From Verrucomicrobia bacterium SCGC AAA164-E04 (GTDB lineage Bacteria; Verrucomicrobiota; Verrucomicrobiia; Limisphaerales; AAA164-E04): a stretch of 64,000 bases of DNA. The notes beneath the pieces were generated by a model. That model was given only the letters and a program-made list of their open reading frames with translations, did not search any database and was not told the origin of the DNA. Position numbers and translations under genes: made by a program. The stretch's first letter is position 1. The number at the start of each line of letters is the position of its first letter. The stretch is from positions 255,655 to 319,654 of the forward strand of contig KB911838.1 in assembly GCA_000383715.1 (NCBI GenBank), given 5' to 3'. Positions 37,331 through 46,990 of this stretch are shown here, piece after piece.

Positions 37331-38323
37331 TCAGGGTTTCAAGACGATTTTGCCGCTAAGGACTCCTGTTCCTTTCACGGTATTATCAGCTTGGAGTCTA
37401 TGAGCTTCAGCCGTCTCCGATAGAGGAAGAATACGGTCAATGCGTGCCTTCAGTTTACCTTCCTGCATCCATTGATTGATATCTTCAGCGCACTTGGATT
37501 GGGCGGATGCGCTTGCCCCAAACATGACAAAACCATGTAAGCGACATTGCTTGACATAAAAAGGTCCTACTGGAAAGTTTGGACGAGCCTCACGCCCGGC
37601 CATCAAAATCATGCACCCTCTGGGGGCCATGGCTGATACTGCCAAATCGAAGTCGGGCTCTCTCAATGTTTCCCACCAGACCGACACACCCTCTGGTGCG
37701 AGTTTTTTTAATTCGTTCTCGAGGCATTGCTCTCTATAAAGGATGACTTCATCTGCTCCGATTGTTCGGCACGCCTCGGCTTTTGCGCTATTGCCTGCCG
37801 TGGTAATCACATGAGCTCCGGCGATTTTTGCCATTTGCACCACCATGGATCCGACTCCACCACTACCCCCGGGCACGAATAAGGTTTGTCCTGGTTGTAA
37901 TTGAGCTTCCGCAAATAACCCCAGGTGTGCCGTGATACCTACGAGAGAGATTGACGCGATGTCTTCCGATGAAACCGAGTCAGGAGTTGGATAAGCCCAT
38001 TGCTCATCAATGACGATTTGTTCGGCAAACGTTCCCTGTCGGCCCAGCAGTCCTTGATTGCTTCCCCAGACTCGGTCGCCGAGCTTGAATTGGGAATTGC
38101 CCTCACCGCACTGTATCACCTTACCGGCAAAATCACATCCGAGGATGAAGGGTAGAGGCTTTTCCATGGGGATTTTCCCAGAACGGATGTAGGTGTCGAT
38201 GGGGTTGACAGAAACGGCCTCCACTTCGATTAAGAGTTGCCCTCTTGAGGGGCTTGGGTTGGGCAGGTTCTCATATTGAATAACATCGGGTTCCCCTGTC
38301 TCCTGAATGAATGCTGCTTTCAT
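37331..38323 (-). CDS. Zinc-independent NADPH:quinone oxidoreductase (MDR family)
   Basis: The 330-residue medium-chain dehydrogenase/reductase begins MKAAFIQETGEPDVIQYEN and has the GroES-like half with LGCDFAGKVIQCG. The Rossmann half follows with VPGGSGGVGSMVVQMAK (NADPH site). It lacks the catalytic zinc cysteines, so it belongs to the quinone oxidoreductase/zeta-crystallin group. The substrate is not clear. It ends 34 bases from the pilin-like gene's end region on the same strand. Confidence 0.88.
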   Translation of the reverse strand: MKAAFIQETGEPDVIQYENLPNPSPSRGQLLIEVEAVSVNPIDTYIRSGKIPMEKPLPFILGCDFAGKVIQCGEGNSQFKLGDRVWGSNQGLLGRQGTFAEQIVIDEQWAYPTPDSVSSEDIASISLVGITAHLGLFAEAQLQPGQTLFVPGGSGGVGSMVVQMAKIAGAHVITTAGNSAKAEACRTIGADEVILYREQCLENELKKLAPEGVSVWWETLREPDFDLAVSAMAPRGCMILMAGREARPNFPVGPFYVKQCRLHGFVMFGASASAQSKCAEDINQWMQEGKLKARIDRILPLSETAEAHRLQADNTVKGTGVLSGKIVLKP

Positions 38324-38357
38324 GAATGAATGAAGAAATGTCTAGCGTAACTACAGT

Positions 38358-39128
38358 TTACTGCAGGTCTGTATTGCCTGTTAAATCACTGTCATCCCAA
38401 CCACGCCGGCTGTGATATCGCCACCAATCCTGTTCATCGGTTTTTCTGCGTTCGAGTTCCGCATGGGTGTCTGCGAAAACGAGATTCAAGGCATCCTTAT
38501 GGGCAGATCTCATTGGGTTCCAATAAGGCATTTCCCAGATAAGGACAGCCCTCGAAGGCGAGACAACGGTGGCCGTGCGTCGGCCGCTGACCGGGCGATC
38601 TGTCTCATAGGATGCATTGTCTTTTTTTAGGTAGATATGATTCCATACATAAGTTACATGATCATTATCTGCCAAAAAATCGTTCAGTCTTGCCACATCC
38701 GGATCTTTGGCTTTCAAACCGGATGGACAGGCCCAGATGCCTTTTCCCGGATGATGATGACCGTGACCGCTTTCCCCTTCCTCCATGTGGTTTGTCAGGT
38801 TGTTTCTGGAGAGATATGGCTCAAGGAGTTCAGGGAGCCATTTGGTTGCACCTTTCTGCACAAAAGATTCCCCCCAGGACCTGCCCCAGTTTTTGGCCAG
38901 CGGAAACCTTTCATCGAAATCCCCGGCATACATCGCAATGGCCAGCCCCATTTGTTTTTCGTTATTCAGGCAATAGATCTGGTTGGCTTTTTGTTTGGCT
39001 TTTCCAAGGGCAGGCAGGAGCATGCCCGCGAGGATGGCTATGATAGCGATGACAACCAGTAGTTCGATCAGGGTAAATCCCCCGGGTGCATGCTTGTATT
39101 TTGAAAAACGATTACTCTTCATTTTCAT
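38358..39128 (-). CDS. DUF1559-like prepilin-type protein
   Basis: This 256-residue protein has a basic leader and the very conserved PVC pilin helix [22 protein letters not shown], followed by [20 protein letters not shown] His-rich loop (GHGHHHPG) and the near-terminal motif [13 protein letters not shown] (the H-x9-DG region of the family) are present. It would be processed by the same peptidase as the T2SS pseudopilins. Many such paralogues exist per genome in PVC bacteria; their role is mostly unknown. An ATG six bases in is an alternative start. Confidence 0.88.
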   Translation of the reverse strand: MKMKSNRFSKYKHAPGGFTLIELLVVIAIIAILAGMLLPALGKAKQKANQIYCLNNEKQMGLAIAMYAGDFDERFPLAKNWGRSWGESFVQKGATKWLPELLEPYLSRNNLTNHMEEGESGHGHHHPGKGIWACPSGLKAKDPDVARLNDFLADNDHVTYVWNHIYLKKDNASYETDRPVSGRRTATVVSPSRAVLIWEMPYWNPMRSAHKDALNLVFADTHAELERRKTDEQDWWRYHSRRGWDDSDLTGNTDLQ

Positions 39129-39257
39129 GATCCATGGAAAGTTTGATTGCTGCTTGATATTATCATATGAGCATTTCGATTCAATCTGGAATTCGTTTCA
39201 CTGGAAGTTCCTGTTTTCATTTTCAGATCAGGCCCGCCCCCAGTGATTCGATAACTC

Positions 39258-41984
39258 TCATTCAAGTGTTCTGATGTACTCTACGAGAGAGTTTATTTGG
39301 GACTCATTGAGTACGCCTTCATAGGTCGGCATGCCAATGTCAGATTCAGCATACGCCTTGAGCACTTTTACCGAAGGTTGAAGGATGGATTCGCGCAAAT
39401 AATCCGCATCTGCCAATGCATCCTTGCCTTTTGCAAAGGATCGACTACTGCCAGCGAGCCCGGCCAGAGTAGGCCCCACTCGACCTTCCGTGCTGCCATC
39501 ATTCGAATGGCACGCCATGCAGCCCATCGTTTCGTACAGCTCTTTTCCAAGGGCTGCAGAGATCTCCTGAGTGTCAGCTGGTCCTGATGGAATGGAGGCA
39601 AGACTTGGTTCTTTGTCCATGGGGGCTTCAGAAAAACCAAGCGCCTTCCAGTTGGTTTCGGGTAAGTGGTTGAGGGTGAAATATGCAGAGCCCTCCAAGG
39701 ACTCCTGAGATTGAGACTGGATGCGATAAACGAGCTCCACCTGCATGACTGTTTGAGGATCGGCAACAGCGACAAACACACCCCGGCGATCGTCAGTGAG
39801 GTAGGCCCCATACAGTCCCATCCATTCCGTCCCCGTTTTCTCGTCCAGTGTGTAATATCCCGAACCGTATTTTGCTGATCGCTGATAATTCCATCGTTGG
39901 ACATTGTAGTGGGCTGGATTTTGTGCGGAACCCGCATCAAGCGGTTGGTCAAATTTGAGGAATAAACCTTCTTTCAGCCCTCTGGCCTGGACTGGATAGT
40001 TGGCAGGCTTGCCTGTCGGGCGCAGCCGTACAATGCCCGCCCATTCACTGGCATTGGATCCCCAGATCTTGAATCCTGTCAAATAAAGATGCTGGCTTTC
40101 GGGGTGTTGTATTGCTTTCAACATGGGAACATCAAATTTGAAAGGCAAGGGTACAACCGCTGCCTGCCTTGGTGAAGGCATCTGGTCCGTGAAGACACTC
40201 ACCAACCTCGGCCGGTAGTGATCCAGGTAGACCATCTGACCACTCAAATTTCCCATGCCGGAATCGTCCAGCCAGATTTGGCCCGCACCGCTGTGAACAA
40301 TGCGATGAGGAATCCAGACCAGTGGTTCTGTGATGTCTTTCGTGGGTGCCTGAACTTCGGCACTGGAGCGGAATCCATAATGCAAACCATCACGAAGCCA
40401 GTGCACCGGAGTGCTCGGTATCCAATGCCCTTGCTGGTCACTGGCCGTGAGCATATCCCATTTTTTTGAGTAACCGAGAAAAGGCTGTCTCAAGCCAATC
40501 GCCATTTCTTCGACTAATGTCCCATCCCTGGAAATGTGCAAGACTTTGCCATTGTCGATGCCCTGGTAAGTCAGCTGCTGACCACCTTTGGCGATGTAAA
40601 AGCTTCCATCGTTTGCCATTACCATATCCATGGCAAACTCGCGTGTCTCCGCAGATTGAGTGAACTCGCTGCAAAAGTTCCAATGTGATTCGTATTCGCC
40701 GTTACCATCATGGTCCATGAGCTGAATGATTCCATTACGAGTGAAAACAAACGGAACTCCTTCGCGTAGACAGATACTCATGGGCTCATGGAGTCCCGCC
40801 GCTACGCGCCGCCACTCAACTTGAGATGCATTTTTCTGATCCTGAGCCGCGGTCCAGACATCCCCGTCAAATGTCGTCATAAACAAAGTGCCATCCTGAT
40901 GAAAAGCGATGGCTGAAGATCGGACCTTACGACCCCACGGGTTGTTTTCAGGGAGTGGGAGTTGTTCCTGGATGAAGCTGCCTTGAGTTGAATGAGGCTC
41001 CCATTGAGTCGTGATCGTTTCAGGCCATTGGAGTTTTGGTGCCGCCTTTTCTGGATACACGATCCATGATTGTTTATTTGTGAGATTTACGCTGGAAGTT
41101 TTCCCTACGAAGATCCTGACTCTGCTTTTGTGGTCAGCAGGAGCCAAGCGTGCCAGGAGCACATTTCCAGGATTGATGTATTCAAAGAGTACTTTGGATG
41201 CATCCGATCTCGCCCAGAAGTGGGTTGGAGAACCCTTTGCATTATCAGGAGTGGCGGTTCCTGAGGCTCTTTGACCGGGTGCGATCTGGATTTTCTGGCC
41301 TGGAAAAGATCCGATGACCAGCACCAAATCCTTTTCATGCGGTTCAATTTCAAGGAGTCGAGCCCAGTTGGCACCTGATTGCAGTTGATGCATTTGACTA
41401 TGCTCCTGGATGAGAGTGTTGCCTATTTTGTAAGTCAACACAGGCCCCGAGGGAGCCTGACTTACACTGACCCACTGACCTGATTCTTTTGAGATGGGGC
41501 CGCGACCCAGGTCGCGTTGATCCGGCCCTTTGCTTCTCGGGTCGGCAAGCCAGATGGTTTCGCTGAAACCGCCGGGGTAAAGACCCGTTGCGGTCAATAT
41601 GTTTCCTGTTGGAGCACAAAGTGCTGTCTGGCCACCGCTGTTCTTTTTGCCAACCTGAAAATAGGATTGGGTAGCCATGCTTCGGTAACTCAAAAAGTCT
41701 CCAGACCAGACCACACTCCAGCGAAGTAGATCTGTATCAAAACATCCATAGGCACCCATTCCCAGTCGAAACACCAGCCCCCGAATGGCCAGATTGTCCT
41801 TGATTGGAAATCCTTCGGCTTTTTGGGCATCAATGGTGCTGCCTATCCAGCCTGATCCGGGTTCGAGATAGTCTGCCGCTGCGTCCTGAGCCCTGAGAGC
41901 ATGTGGCAGGCAAAGACAGGCGCACAGGTAAACAAGAGTAGCTACCCAGCGCGTGAGGTGGGGGTGAAGATGAGACTTTTTCAT
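39258..41984 (-). CDS. Large secreted heme c protein with beta-propeller (DUF6797-like)
   Basis: The 908-residue protein has a signal peptide (ending LPHALRAQ). A DUF6797-like N-terminal domain follows (LAIRGLVFRLGMGAYGCFDTDLLRW), then a sugar-dehydrogenase-like propeller (AFHQDGTLFMTTFDGDVW) and a C-terminal cytochrome c domain. The heme site is CMACH at about 822-826, and a likely axial Met is at about 885 (DIGMPTYEG). Such proteins occur in large families in Planctomycetes and Verrucomicrobia and are thought to act in periplasmic oxidation of sugars; no substrate is known. It starts 1 base after the rdgB stop. Confidence 0.88.
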   Translation of the reverse strand: MKKSHLHPHLTRWVATLVYLCACLCLPHALRAQDAAADYLEPGSGWIGSTIDAQKAEGFPIKDNLAIRGLVFRLGMGAYGCFDTDLLRWSVVWSGDFLSYRSMATQSYFQVGKKNSGGQTALCAPTGNILTATGLYPGGFSETIWLADPRSKGPDQRDLGRGPISKESGQWVSVSQAPSGPVLTYKIGNTLIQEHSQMHQLQSGANWARLLEIEPHEKDLVLVIGSFPGQKIQIAPGQRASGTATPDNAKGSPTHFWARSDASKVLFEYINPGNVLLARLAPADHKSRVRIFVGKTSSVNLTNKQSWIVYPEKAAPKLQWPETITTQWEPHSTQGSFIQEQLPLPENNPWGRKVRSSAIAFHQDGTLFMTTFDGDVWTAAQDQKNASQVEWRRVAAGLHEPMSICLREGVPFVFTRNGIIQLMDHDGNGEYESHWNFCSEFTQSAETREFAMDMVMANDGSFYIAKGGQQLTYQGIDNGKVLHISRDGTLVEEMAIGLRQPFLGYSKKWDMLTASDQQGHWIPSTPVHWLRDGLHYGFRSSAEVQAPTKDITEPLVWIPHRIVHSGAGQIWLDDSGMGNLSGQMVYLDHYRPRLVSVFTDQMPSPRQAAVVPLPFKFDVPMLKAIQHPESQHLYLTGFKIWGSNASEWAGIVRLRPTGKPANYPVQARGLKEGLFLKFDQPLDAGSAQNPAHYNVQRWNYQRSAKYGSGYYTLDEKTGTEWMGLYGAYLTDDRRGVFVAVADPQTVMQVELVYRIQSQSQESLEGSAYFTLNHLPETNWKALGFSEAPMDKEPSLASIPSGPADTQEISAALGKELYETMGCMACHSNDGSTEGRVGPTLAGLAGSSRSFAKGKDALADADYLRESILQPSVKVLKAYAESDIGMPTYEGVLNESQINSLVEYIRTLE

Positions 41985-41985
41985 A

Positions 41986-42636
41986 CTAAGTCCGGCTCAA
42001 AAATGTTTGCAGTTTTTGTAAAGCATGACTGCGATGGCTGATCCTGTTCTTGATGGTTGCACCCAGTTCAGCGAAGGTCTGATCAAAACCCATTGGACGA
42101 AACAGAGGGTCATATCCGAATCCCTGATCACCGCTGGATTCAAGCATCAAGTGACCTTCACATGAACCACTGAATGTCCATTGTCCGGAGGCAGTAGCTT
42201 TTGGGAATGAATGGATCAAAGCCAGCACACATCGGAATCTGCCGGTTCGTTCTTTCTCTGGTACTTCCTTGAGTAGTCGGATCAGTTTGGCATTGTTGGC
42301 TTCATCTGTCGCATTTCCAGAACATGCTGTTTCATCAGCGGCAAACCTGGCTGAGAATACTCCGGGTCTTCCGCCAAGCGCATCCACTTCCAGACCGGAA
42401 TCATCAGCAAGGACGTAATATTGCTTGTTGTCCAGGCTCTGCGTTTTCAACCACGCTTCAAGTTGTGAGGCTTTTGCCAGTGCGTTCGCTTCAAATGTAT
42501 CACCATCCTCGATAAGATCAGGTGGTGATGCCAGTGATTTCATGGAAAGGCAGCGAACCGAGTTCCCAAGCATTTCAGCAATTTCGGATACCTTGTGTTC
42601 ATTACCGGTTGCAATATAAAGAATGCCTGGTTTCAT
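41986..42636 (-). CDS. rdgB: XTP/dITP diphosphatase
   Basis: This house-cleaning nucleotidase removes XTP, dITP and related triphosphates. The 216 residues contain the family signature LYIATGNEHKVSEIAEML, DDSGLEVDALGGRPGVFSARFA, and GFGYDPLFRPMGFDQTFAEL with the terminal SHR motif (NRISHRSHAL). It overlaps the SET-domain gene by 4 bases upstream and abuts the cytochrome gene downstream. Confidence 0.94.
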   Translation of the reverse strand: MKPGILYIATGNEHKVSEIAEMLGNSVRCLSMKSLASPPDLIEDGDTFEANALAKASQLEAWLKTQSLDNKQYYVLADDSGLEVDALGGRPGVFSARFAADETACSGNATDEANNAKLIRLLKEVPEKERTGRFRCVLALIHSFPKATASGQWTFSGSCEGHLMLESSGDQGFGYDPLFRPMGFDQTFAELGATIKNRISHRSHALQKLQTFLSRT

Positions 42637-43142
42637 TTTTTTTTGCTCTTCTTCTTCATCTTCTTGGTTTCTTGTTCTAAATCGATCATGGTTTTCACTT
42701 TTTTGAAATCCTCCTCAGCGACCATGTAACCCATGCAATTTTTTGCTCCGCATCCACAAAGTCTGGTCTGGAAATCCTCGAGGTCGTAACCATAATTATA
42801 GGTAAGCTCTTCGCCTTCTCCGATACTCTTGATTGCAATGATCCAAACGTGATCGTCTATAATATCACTTTCACAATTGGGATCGCAGCTATGATTGATA
42901 TAGCGGGCGGTGTTCCAATCGACGCTCCCATCAATATCCAATTCATCATTCAGGGTAAATACATACTCATTAAGCCCATTCTCCAGCGCCTCGGCGGCTT
43001 GCTTCTTGGTTATCTGAGGTCCTACGTATTCGATGATACGTTTCTTCTTACTGATTTTGGTGCGTGCGTAGCCACCGTATCCGTGGATGCCCGATTTCTT
43101 TACCTTCACGAGCGGGTGATCATTGTGTTTGATTTTTGGCAT
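42633..43142 (-). CDS. SET-domain protein (lysine methyltransferase-like)
   Basis: The ATG at 43142 starts a typical SET protein; a TTG at 43178 would add 12 residues. The 169 residues show the SET-N motif GIHGYGGYAR, catalytic and cofactor motifs ARYINHSCDPNC (NHSC) and GEELTYNYGYD. A post-SET cysteine cluster follows (CGCGAKNCMGY, with the SET-core Cys making a zinc site). The C-terminus is Lys-rich (KKMKKKSKKK), which may bind nucleic acid or be a methylation target. The eukaryotic-type layout suggests ancient or recent transfer. Its coupling to rdgB is probably only operonic. Confidence 0.9.
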   Translation of the reverse strand: MPKIKHNDHPLVKVKKSGIHGYGGYARTKISKKKRIIEYVGPQITKKQAAEALENGLNEYVFTLNDELDIDGSVDWNTARYINHSCDPNCESDIIDDHVWIIAIKSIGEGEELTYNYGYDLEDFQTRLCGCGAKNCMGYMVAEEDFKKVKTMIDLEQETKKMKKKSKKK

Positions 43143-43273
43143 GGTGCTTGACGGTCCCTGATATGCAGTGATCCTCAAAAGGCTATTGCATTAAAGGCAT
43201 TGGGATCAATCTCTTTGACACAGGATTAGTCTTGACCAACCACATCTGCGATTCCAACCTTCAGCCAGTTCCT

Positions 43274-44341
43274 ATGAATATGAAAACGTCAATAATCAGG
43301 TTACTCCTAACTTGTATGCTGGCTTCGCACTGGTGTACTCCACAAGTCTGGTCTCAGGAAGAAGCATCATCAGATCAAACCACGTCTTCATCGCAAACGC
43401 GCCGTCCCTCCATTGGAGAAGTGGTCCGACTTGATGAGCGAATCAATCAACTCATTCCACAGGATGCTACCATCGAATTGCTGGCCGAAGGGTTTGAATG
43501 GGCTGAAGGTCCTGTCTGGGATCGTAAAAGCAAGGCGATTCTGTTTTCCGATATCCCTAATAATGTGGTGAATAAATGGAATGAGAGTGAAGGTCTTTCG
43601 GTTTTTCTCAAGCCAAGCGGTTACACTGGAAAAAACCCCAGACTGGGCGAGATGGGATCGAATGGTCTCACGTTCGATTCGTCTGGCAAATTGGTTTTGG
43701 CCATGCACGGTGACAGGCAGATAGGACGGCTTAATTCCAAGGGACAAATCGATACGGTCGTTCAATTTTATAAATACCGTCGATTCAACAGCCCGAACGA
43801 TCTTGTATACGATTCAAAAGGCAATCTGTATTTCACTGATCCTCCGTATGGATTGGAAAAAAACATGGATGATCCAGCGAAGGAGCTTTTATTTCAGGGT
43901 GTATACCTGCTGCGACGCAATGGCGACCTGGTCCTGTTGACCGATAAAATGACACGCCCCAATGGCATTGATTTATCGCCTGATGGAAAGACGCTTTATG
44001 TCGCCAACTCAGATCCGGAGCAGGCCCACTGGTTAGCTTTTGACGTGCTTGACGATGGCACCGTTGCCAATGAGCGTGGATTCTTCGATGCAACAAATAT
44101 GGTAGGCGCTGCCAATCCCGGGTTGCCGGATGGCCTCAAGGTCGATGTTCACGGTGCGGTATGGGCGACTGGCCCTGGTGGTGTGCTTGTGTTTACGCCC
44201 AAGGGTGAGCACATTGGAACCATTCGCCCCGGTCCTGCAACTGCCAATTGTGGGTTTGGTAATGATGGTTCGACCCTTTACCTGACCAGTGACATGTATC
44301 TCTGTCGTATACAAACCTCGACCAGCGGTCAGGGATTTTAA
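43274..44341 (+). CDS. SMP-30/gluconolactonase family protein, secreted
   Basis: From the ATG at 43274 there is a signal peptide (IIRLLLTCMLASHWCTPQVWSQ). The SMP-30 propeller follows with FEWAEGPVWDRKSKAILFSDIPNN, FNSPNDLVYDSKGNLYFTDPPYG, TRPNGIDLSPDGKTLYVANSD and GLPDGLKVDVHGAVWATGPGGV. The metal ligands in EGP, PND and NGI segments are present. Family members hydrolyse sugar lactones; the substrate is not certain. It is divergent from the SET/rdgB operon. A clear terminator follows. Confidence 0.9.
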   Translation: MNMKTSIIRLLLTCMLASHWCTPQVWSQEEASSDQTTSSSQTRRPSIGEVVRLDERINQLIPQDATIELLAEGFEWAEGPVWDRKSKAILFSDIPNNVVNKWNESEGLSVFLKPSGYTGKNPRLGEMGSNGLTFDSSGKLVLAMHGDRQIGRLNSKGQIDTVVQFYKYRRFNSPNDLVYDSKGNLYFTDPPYGLEKNMDDPAKELLFQGVYLLRRNGDLVLLTDKMTRPNGIDLSPDGKTLYVANSDPEQAHWLAFDVLDDGTVANERGFFDATNMVGAANPGLPDGLKVDVHGAVWATGPGGVLVFTPKGEHIGTIRPGPATANCGFGNDGSTLYLTSDMYLCRIQTSTSGQGF

Positions 44342-44370
44342 TTCCTGAACCCAAAAATCATTACATCCAA

Positions 44371-44396
44371 GGCGGAAGTTTTCTTCTGCCTTTTTT
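44371..44396 (+). terminator. Intrinsic terminator after the SMP-30 gene
   Basis: GGCGGAAG pairs with CTTCTGCC (one G-U pair) around a TTTT loop, followed by six T. It starts 29 bases past the stop codon. Confidence 0.88.
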
Positions 44397-44405
44397 GATA
44401 TATCA

Positions 44406-44726
44406 TTATCTCATCAAATCCGTGCCGGGGGCATCGGGCCTGTGCATGTGGTAGCATTGAGGCATCTCAGGGTTCAAGCAACAGCCATCGAAGGCTCTAG
44501 ATCCTGCGTATCTCTGCCTGACAACAGGTGTTTCTCCACGAAGCGTTTCCGGGCATGAATGTGGAGGAATTTGGAGAACCTCAACAAAATTCAATTGGGT
44601 AGTCGTGATGCAACAAGCGGTATGGCCCTGCGTAATCATGCCGAGTTTCAAGATGTTACTGTACTCCATACCAAACATCCGGCAGGTCATATCGAGATAT
44701 TTCCGAACACATTCAAAATGTTTCAT
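44406..44726 (-). CDS. Possible Cys-rich 106-residue protein of unknown family
   Basis: A minus-strand frame of 106 codons starts at ATG 44726; no ribosome binding site is seen. It contains several cysteines, including CCI and GCC pairs, and segments such as PHSCPETLRGETPVVRQRY and a His/Met-rich C-terminus. Codon use looks coding-like, but no family is recognised, and it may be a remnant or a chance ORF. The 429-base stretch 44397-44825 has no other supported gene. Confidence 0.3.
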   Translation of the reverse strand: MKHFECVRKYLDMTCRMFGMEYSNILKLGMITQGHTACCITTTQLNFVEVLQIPPHSCPETLRGETPVVRQRYAGSRAFDGCCLNPEMPQCYHMHRPDAPGTDLMR

Positions 44727-44825
44727 CGGTTTTCATTCGAATACGTACTTTACAGATTACTGTATGGGTGTTACGGTACACTAAATAGTGGGCAAAGTTG
44801 CCTCAACAGTAATTTAAAAAAGATC

Positions 44826-45878
44826 ATGTGGAAGATAATGAGTGCAATGACAGGGATTCTAACCTTGGGCAGTTTTGTTCAAGGGGCTGAATTGAAGCCT
44901 GAATGGACATCCTTCAAACTGAGTGATCAAGGACAGATGGAGCTTAGTTTCAGCGCTCACTCTGGACAAACCTATGTCATCGAAGTCTCAGACGATTTGG
45001 CAGTTTGGCAGGTTGTATCGGATCCTATCGTGGCATCCGATGCAGCAACAGATTGGATTGCTCCTGAGGATGACGCTCCCCATCAGTTCTACCGATTGGC
45101 TCAATTTGACCGTAATGCGATGCGGGCACAATTTGACCGTAATCGACAACTCTGGAACGAGCAGGCCTTGAGCAGCTACCAATATGTTTTTAATTGGTCC
45201 TGCTTCTGCCTGCCCGAATACACTGCACCAGTCAACATCAAGGTAGAGCGTGGGGAGTGGACTGAAATTTCTCAGGTGCGCGATGGTGTGCCGGTGAGCG
45301 AGAAAGACTGGAAACGATATAAAACCATCGAAGAATTATTCGATATCATTGATGAAGCCTTCCTTCAGGACGCAAAGGAGATCAGTGTGGAATACGATCC
45401 TGATTTAGCTTATCCCACATCGGTTTTCATTGATTACGATGAGAGGATTGCCGATGAAGAGCGTGGATTCAATGTCAAATTAGAAACCCAGCCATCCATT
45501 CAATTGATGGCTCAAATTCCTGATGCCGCTGCATCTGATGCGTTTCGTTTACTGGAGGCCAATGTATCGGGCGATCTGCTGGAACTGGAGGTTGAATATG
45601 GGGGGGGATGTCGGGAACATTTATTTGAAATCATTGCCGACCCGAATGCATTTCTGGAATCAGACCCTGTTCAGGCAAATATCTACATGACGCATGAAAG
45701 CCACGATGATCTTTGTAGGGCACTTGTGCGTAAGAAACTCACTTTTTCGTTGCAGCCACTCAAACAAGCTTTTCAGCGCCTTTACCCTAAAAACGATTCC
45801 CTGATATTGAACATCTACAGATTCCGTTCAGATGCAGCTGAAACAGGCCTGACTGTGCCATTCAAGATTACCCAATAA
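44826..45878 (+). CDS. Secreted protein with DUF6174-like domain
   Basis: The ATG at 44826 starts a signal peptide (IMSAMTGILTLGSFVQGAE); the frame is open further upstream but that part lacks protein character. A beta-sandwich (GQTYVIEVSDDLAVWQ ... HQFYRLAQF) comes first. A DUF6174-like domain follows (LWNEQALSSYQYVFNWSCFCLPEYTAPV, SVEYDPDLAYPTSVFIDYD), then a third domain with EVEYGGGCREHLFEI and DLCRALVRKKLTF. Function is unknown. A short in-frame duplication (AQFDRNAMR / AQFDRNRQL) sits at the junction of the first two domains. Confidence 0.8.
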   Translation: MWKIMSAMTGILTLGSFVQGAELKPEWTSFKLSDQGQMELSFSAHSGQTYVIEVSDDLAVWQVVSDPIVASDAATDWIAPEDDAPHQFYRLAQFDRNAMRAQFDRNRQLWNEQALSSYQYVFNWSCFCLPEYTAPVNIKVERGEWTEISQVRDGVPVSEKDWKRYKTIEELFDIIDEAFLQDAKEISVEYDPDLAYPTSVFIDYDERIADEERGFNVKLETQPSIQLMAQIPDAAASDAFRLLEANVSGDLLELEVEYGGGCREHLFEIIADPNAFLESDPVQANIYMTHESHDDLCRALVRKKLTFSLQPLKQAFQRLYPKNDSLILNIYRFRSDAAETGLTVPFKITQ

Positions 45879-45927
45879 GACTGAGTCAGTCTTGCTAAAC
45901 CGATCAGGCAAAGCGCGATGTATCTAT

Positions 45928-46938
45928 TTAGGCTACAAACCAGAGGTTTCTTCCTGGAATACACCCAAGATGCTTCAAATATCCTGCAATCGTTTCTCTG
46001 GCTCCAAAGGCGCCAACCGCAGCAAGCACGAAAAGTTCAGGCTCGTAAATACGACGGAGTTGTTCGGGGGAAATCACTTTGACTCCATGAATACACTGAC
46101 CCATTTTCTTTGGAGACACGTCGATCGCGTAAGGAATTTCAAAGTCTTCTTTCAAGAGCCAGGTTAACCAGGGTTTGCCCGTTTGCCCCACTCCCCACAG
46201 AATGATTTTACGGATATCGCGCAAGGGCCCCTTTAACAAGTGGTGCTTTTTGCAACGATCGAAAGCTTCGCGCTTGTAACGAGTATCCCTTCGAGTGAGC
46301 CGGTTCGGGCGATCTCGCCAGTCAAGGATAAATGATTCGGTTTTTCCGGCTCTTGCTCCAATTTGTAGTGCACTTAACCATTGGTCGTAATCCTCTGGGA
46401 AATCACCTTGCCGGCATTTGTTTAGAAAGAATTCACGGCGGGCAAGGATGCTTGGATTGACCATTGGTAGTTCAATGAAACGATTTGCCAGAAGATCTTC
46501 GTGGGTTCTCAGACTATTCAGCCAGTCTTCATAACGGCGCATGCTTTGGACTGGATGTCCCTTAAGATCGACGATCCTCACAAGTCCACTGACAATGTCG
46601 CATCGGTTTCGCTCTGCAAATTCCCATTGCTTTTCAAGCCGGTGAGGATGTGAAAGATCGTCCGCATCCATTCTGGCAATCCATTGGGCTTGTGCCATTG
46701 AAGCTGCCTTATTGGCAGCGGCTACGACCCCCTGATGAGGAGTCCGGGTCAGCACCAGTCTTGGATCGCTGATGCTTTTTAGAGTCTCAAAAGTTCGATC
46801 CGTGGAACCATCATCCACGACCACGAGTTCCAGATCTTTAAAAGTTCCCTCAAGAATCGAACGGGCTGCTGCCAGGACAGTGGTGGCGGCATTGTAAGCT
46901 GGCAAAAGAACAGAGATGAGCGGCTTCTTTTGATTCAC
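45928..46938 (-). CDS. Family 2 glycosyltransferase with C-terminal Rossmann-like domain
   Basis: The GT-A domain is seen as ISVLLPAYNAATTVLAAARSIL, VVVDDGSTDRTFETLKSI and WIARMDADDLSHPHRLEKQ with the DAD metal motif. After residue 240 comes a second domain (KIILWGVGQTGKPWLTWLL, and FVLAAVGAFGARETIAGYL) resembling a nucleotide-binding fold. Total length is 336 residues. It probably adds a sugar to a surface polysaccharide or lipid in the cytoplasm; donor and acceptor are unknown. It converges with the DUF6174 gene. Confidence 0.87.
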   Translation of the reverse strand: MNQKKPLISVLLPAYNAATTVLAAARSILEGTFKDLELVVVDDGSTDRTFETLKSISDPRLVLTRTPHQGVVAAANKAASMAQAQWIARMDADDLSHPHRLEKQWEFAERNRCDIVSGLVRIVDLKGHPVQSMRRYEDWLNSLRTHEDLLANRFIELPMVNPSILARREFFLNKCRQGDFPEDYDQWLSALQIGARAGKTESFILDWRDRPNRLTRRDTRYKREAFDRCKKHHLLKGPLRDIRKIILWGVGQTGKPWLTWLLKEDFEIPYAIDVSPKKMGQCIHGVKVISPEQLRRIYEPELFVLAAVGAFGARETIAGYLKHLGCIPGRNLWFVA

Positions 46939-46990
46939 GAACGTAGGTCGATTTTCCTTCTGAAAGAAGCCCAGATTAAGTCAAGATCTC

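Noticed and set aside
45878..45892. Perfect 15-base palindrome AGACTGAGTCAGTCT between convergent genes
   Set aside because: It has a 1-base centre and no T-run, so it is not a terminator, and one copy is not enough to call an operator.
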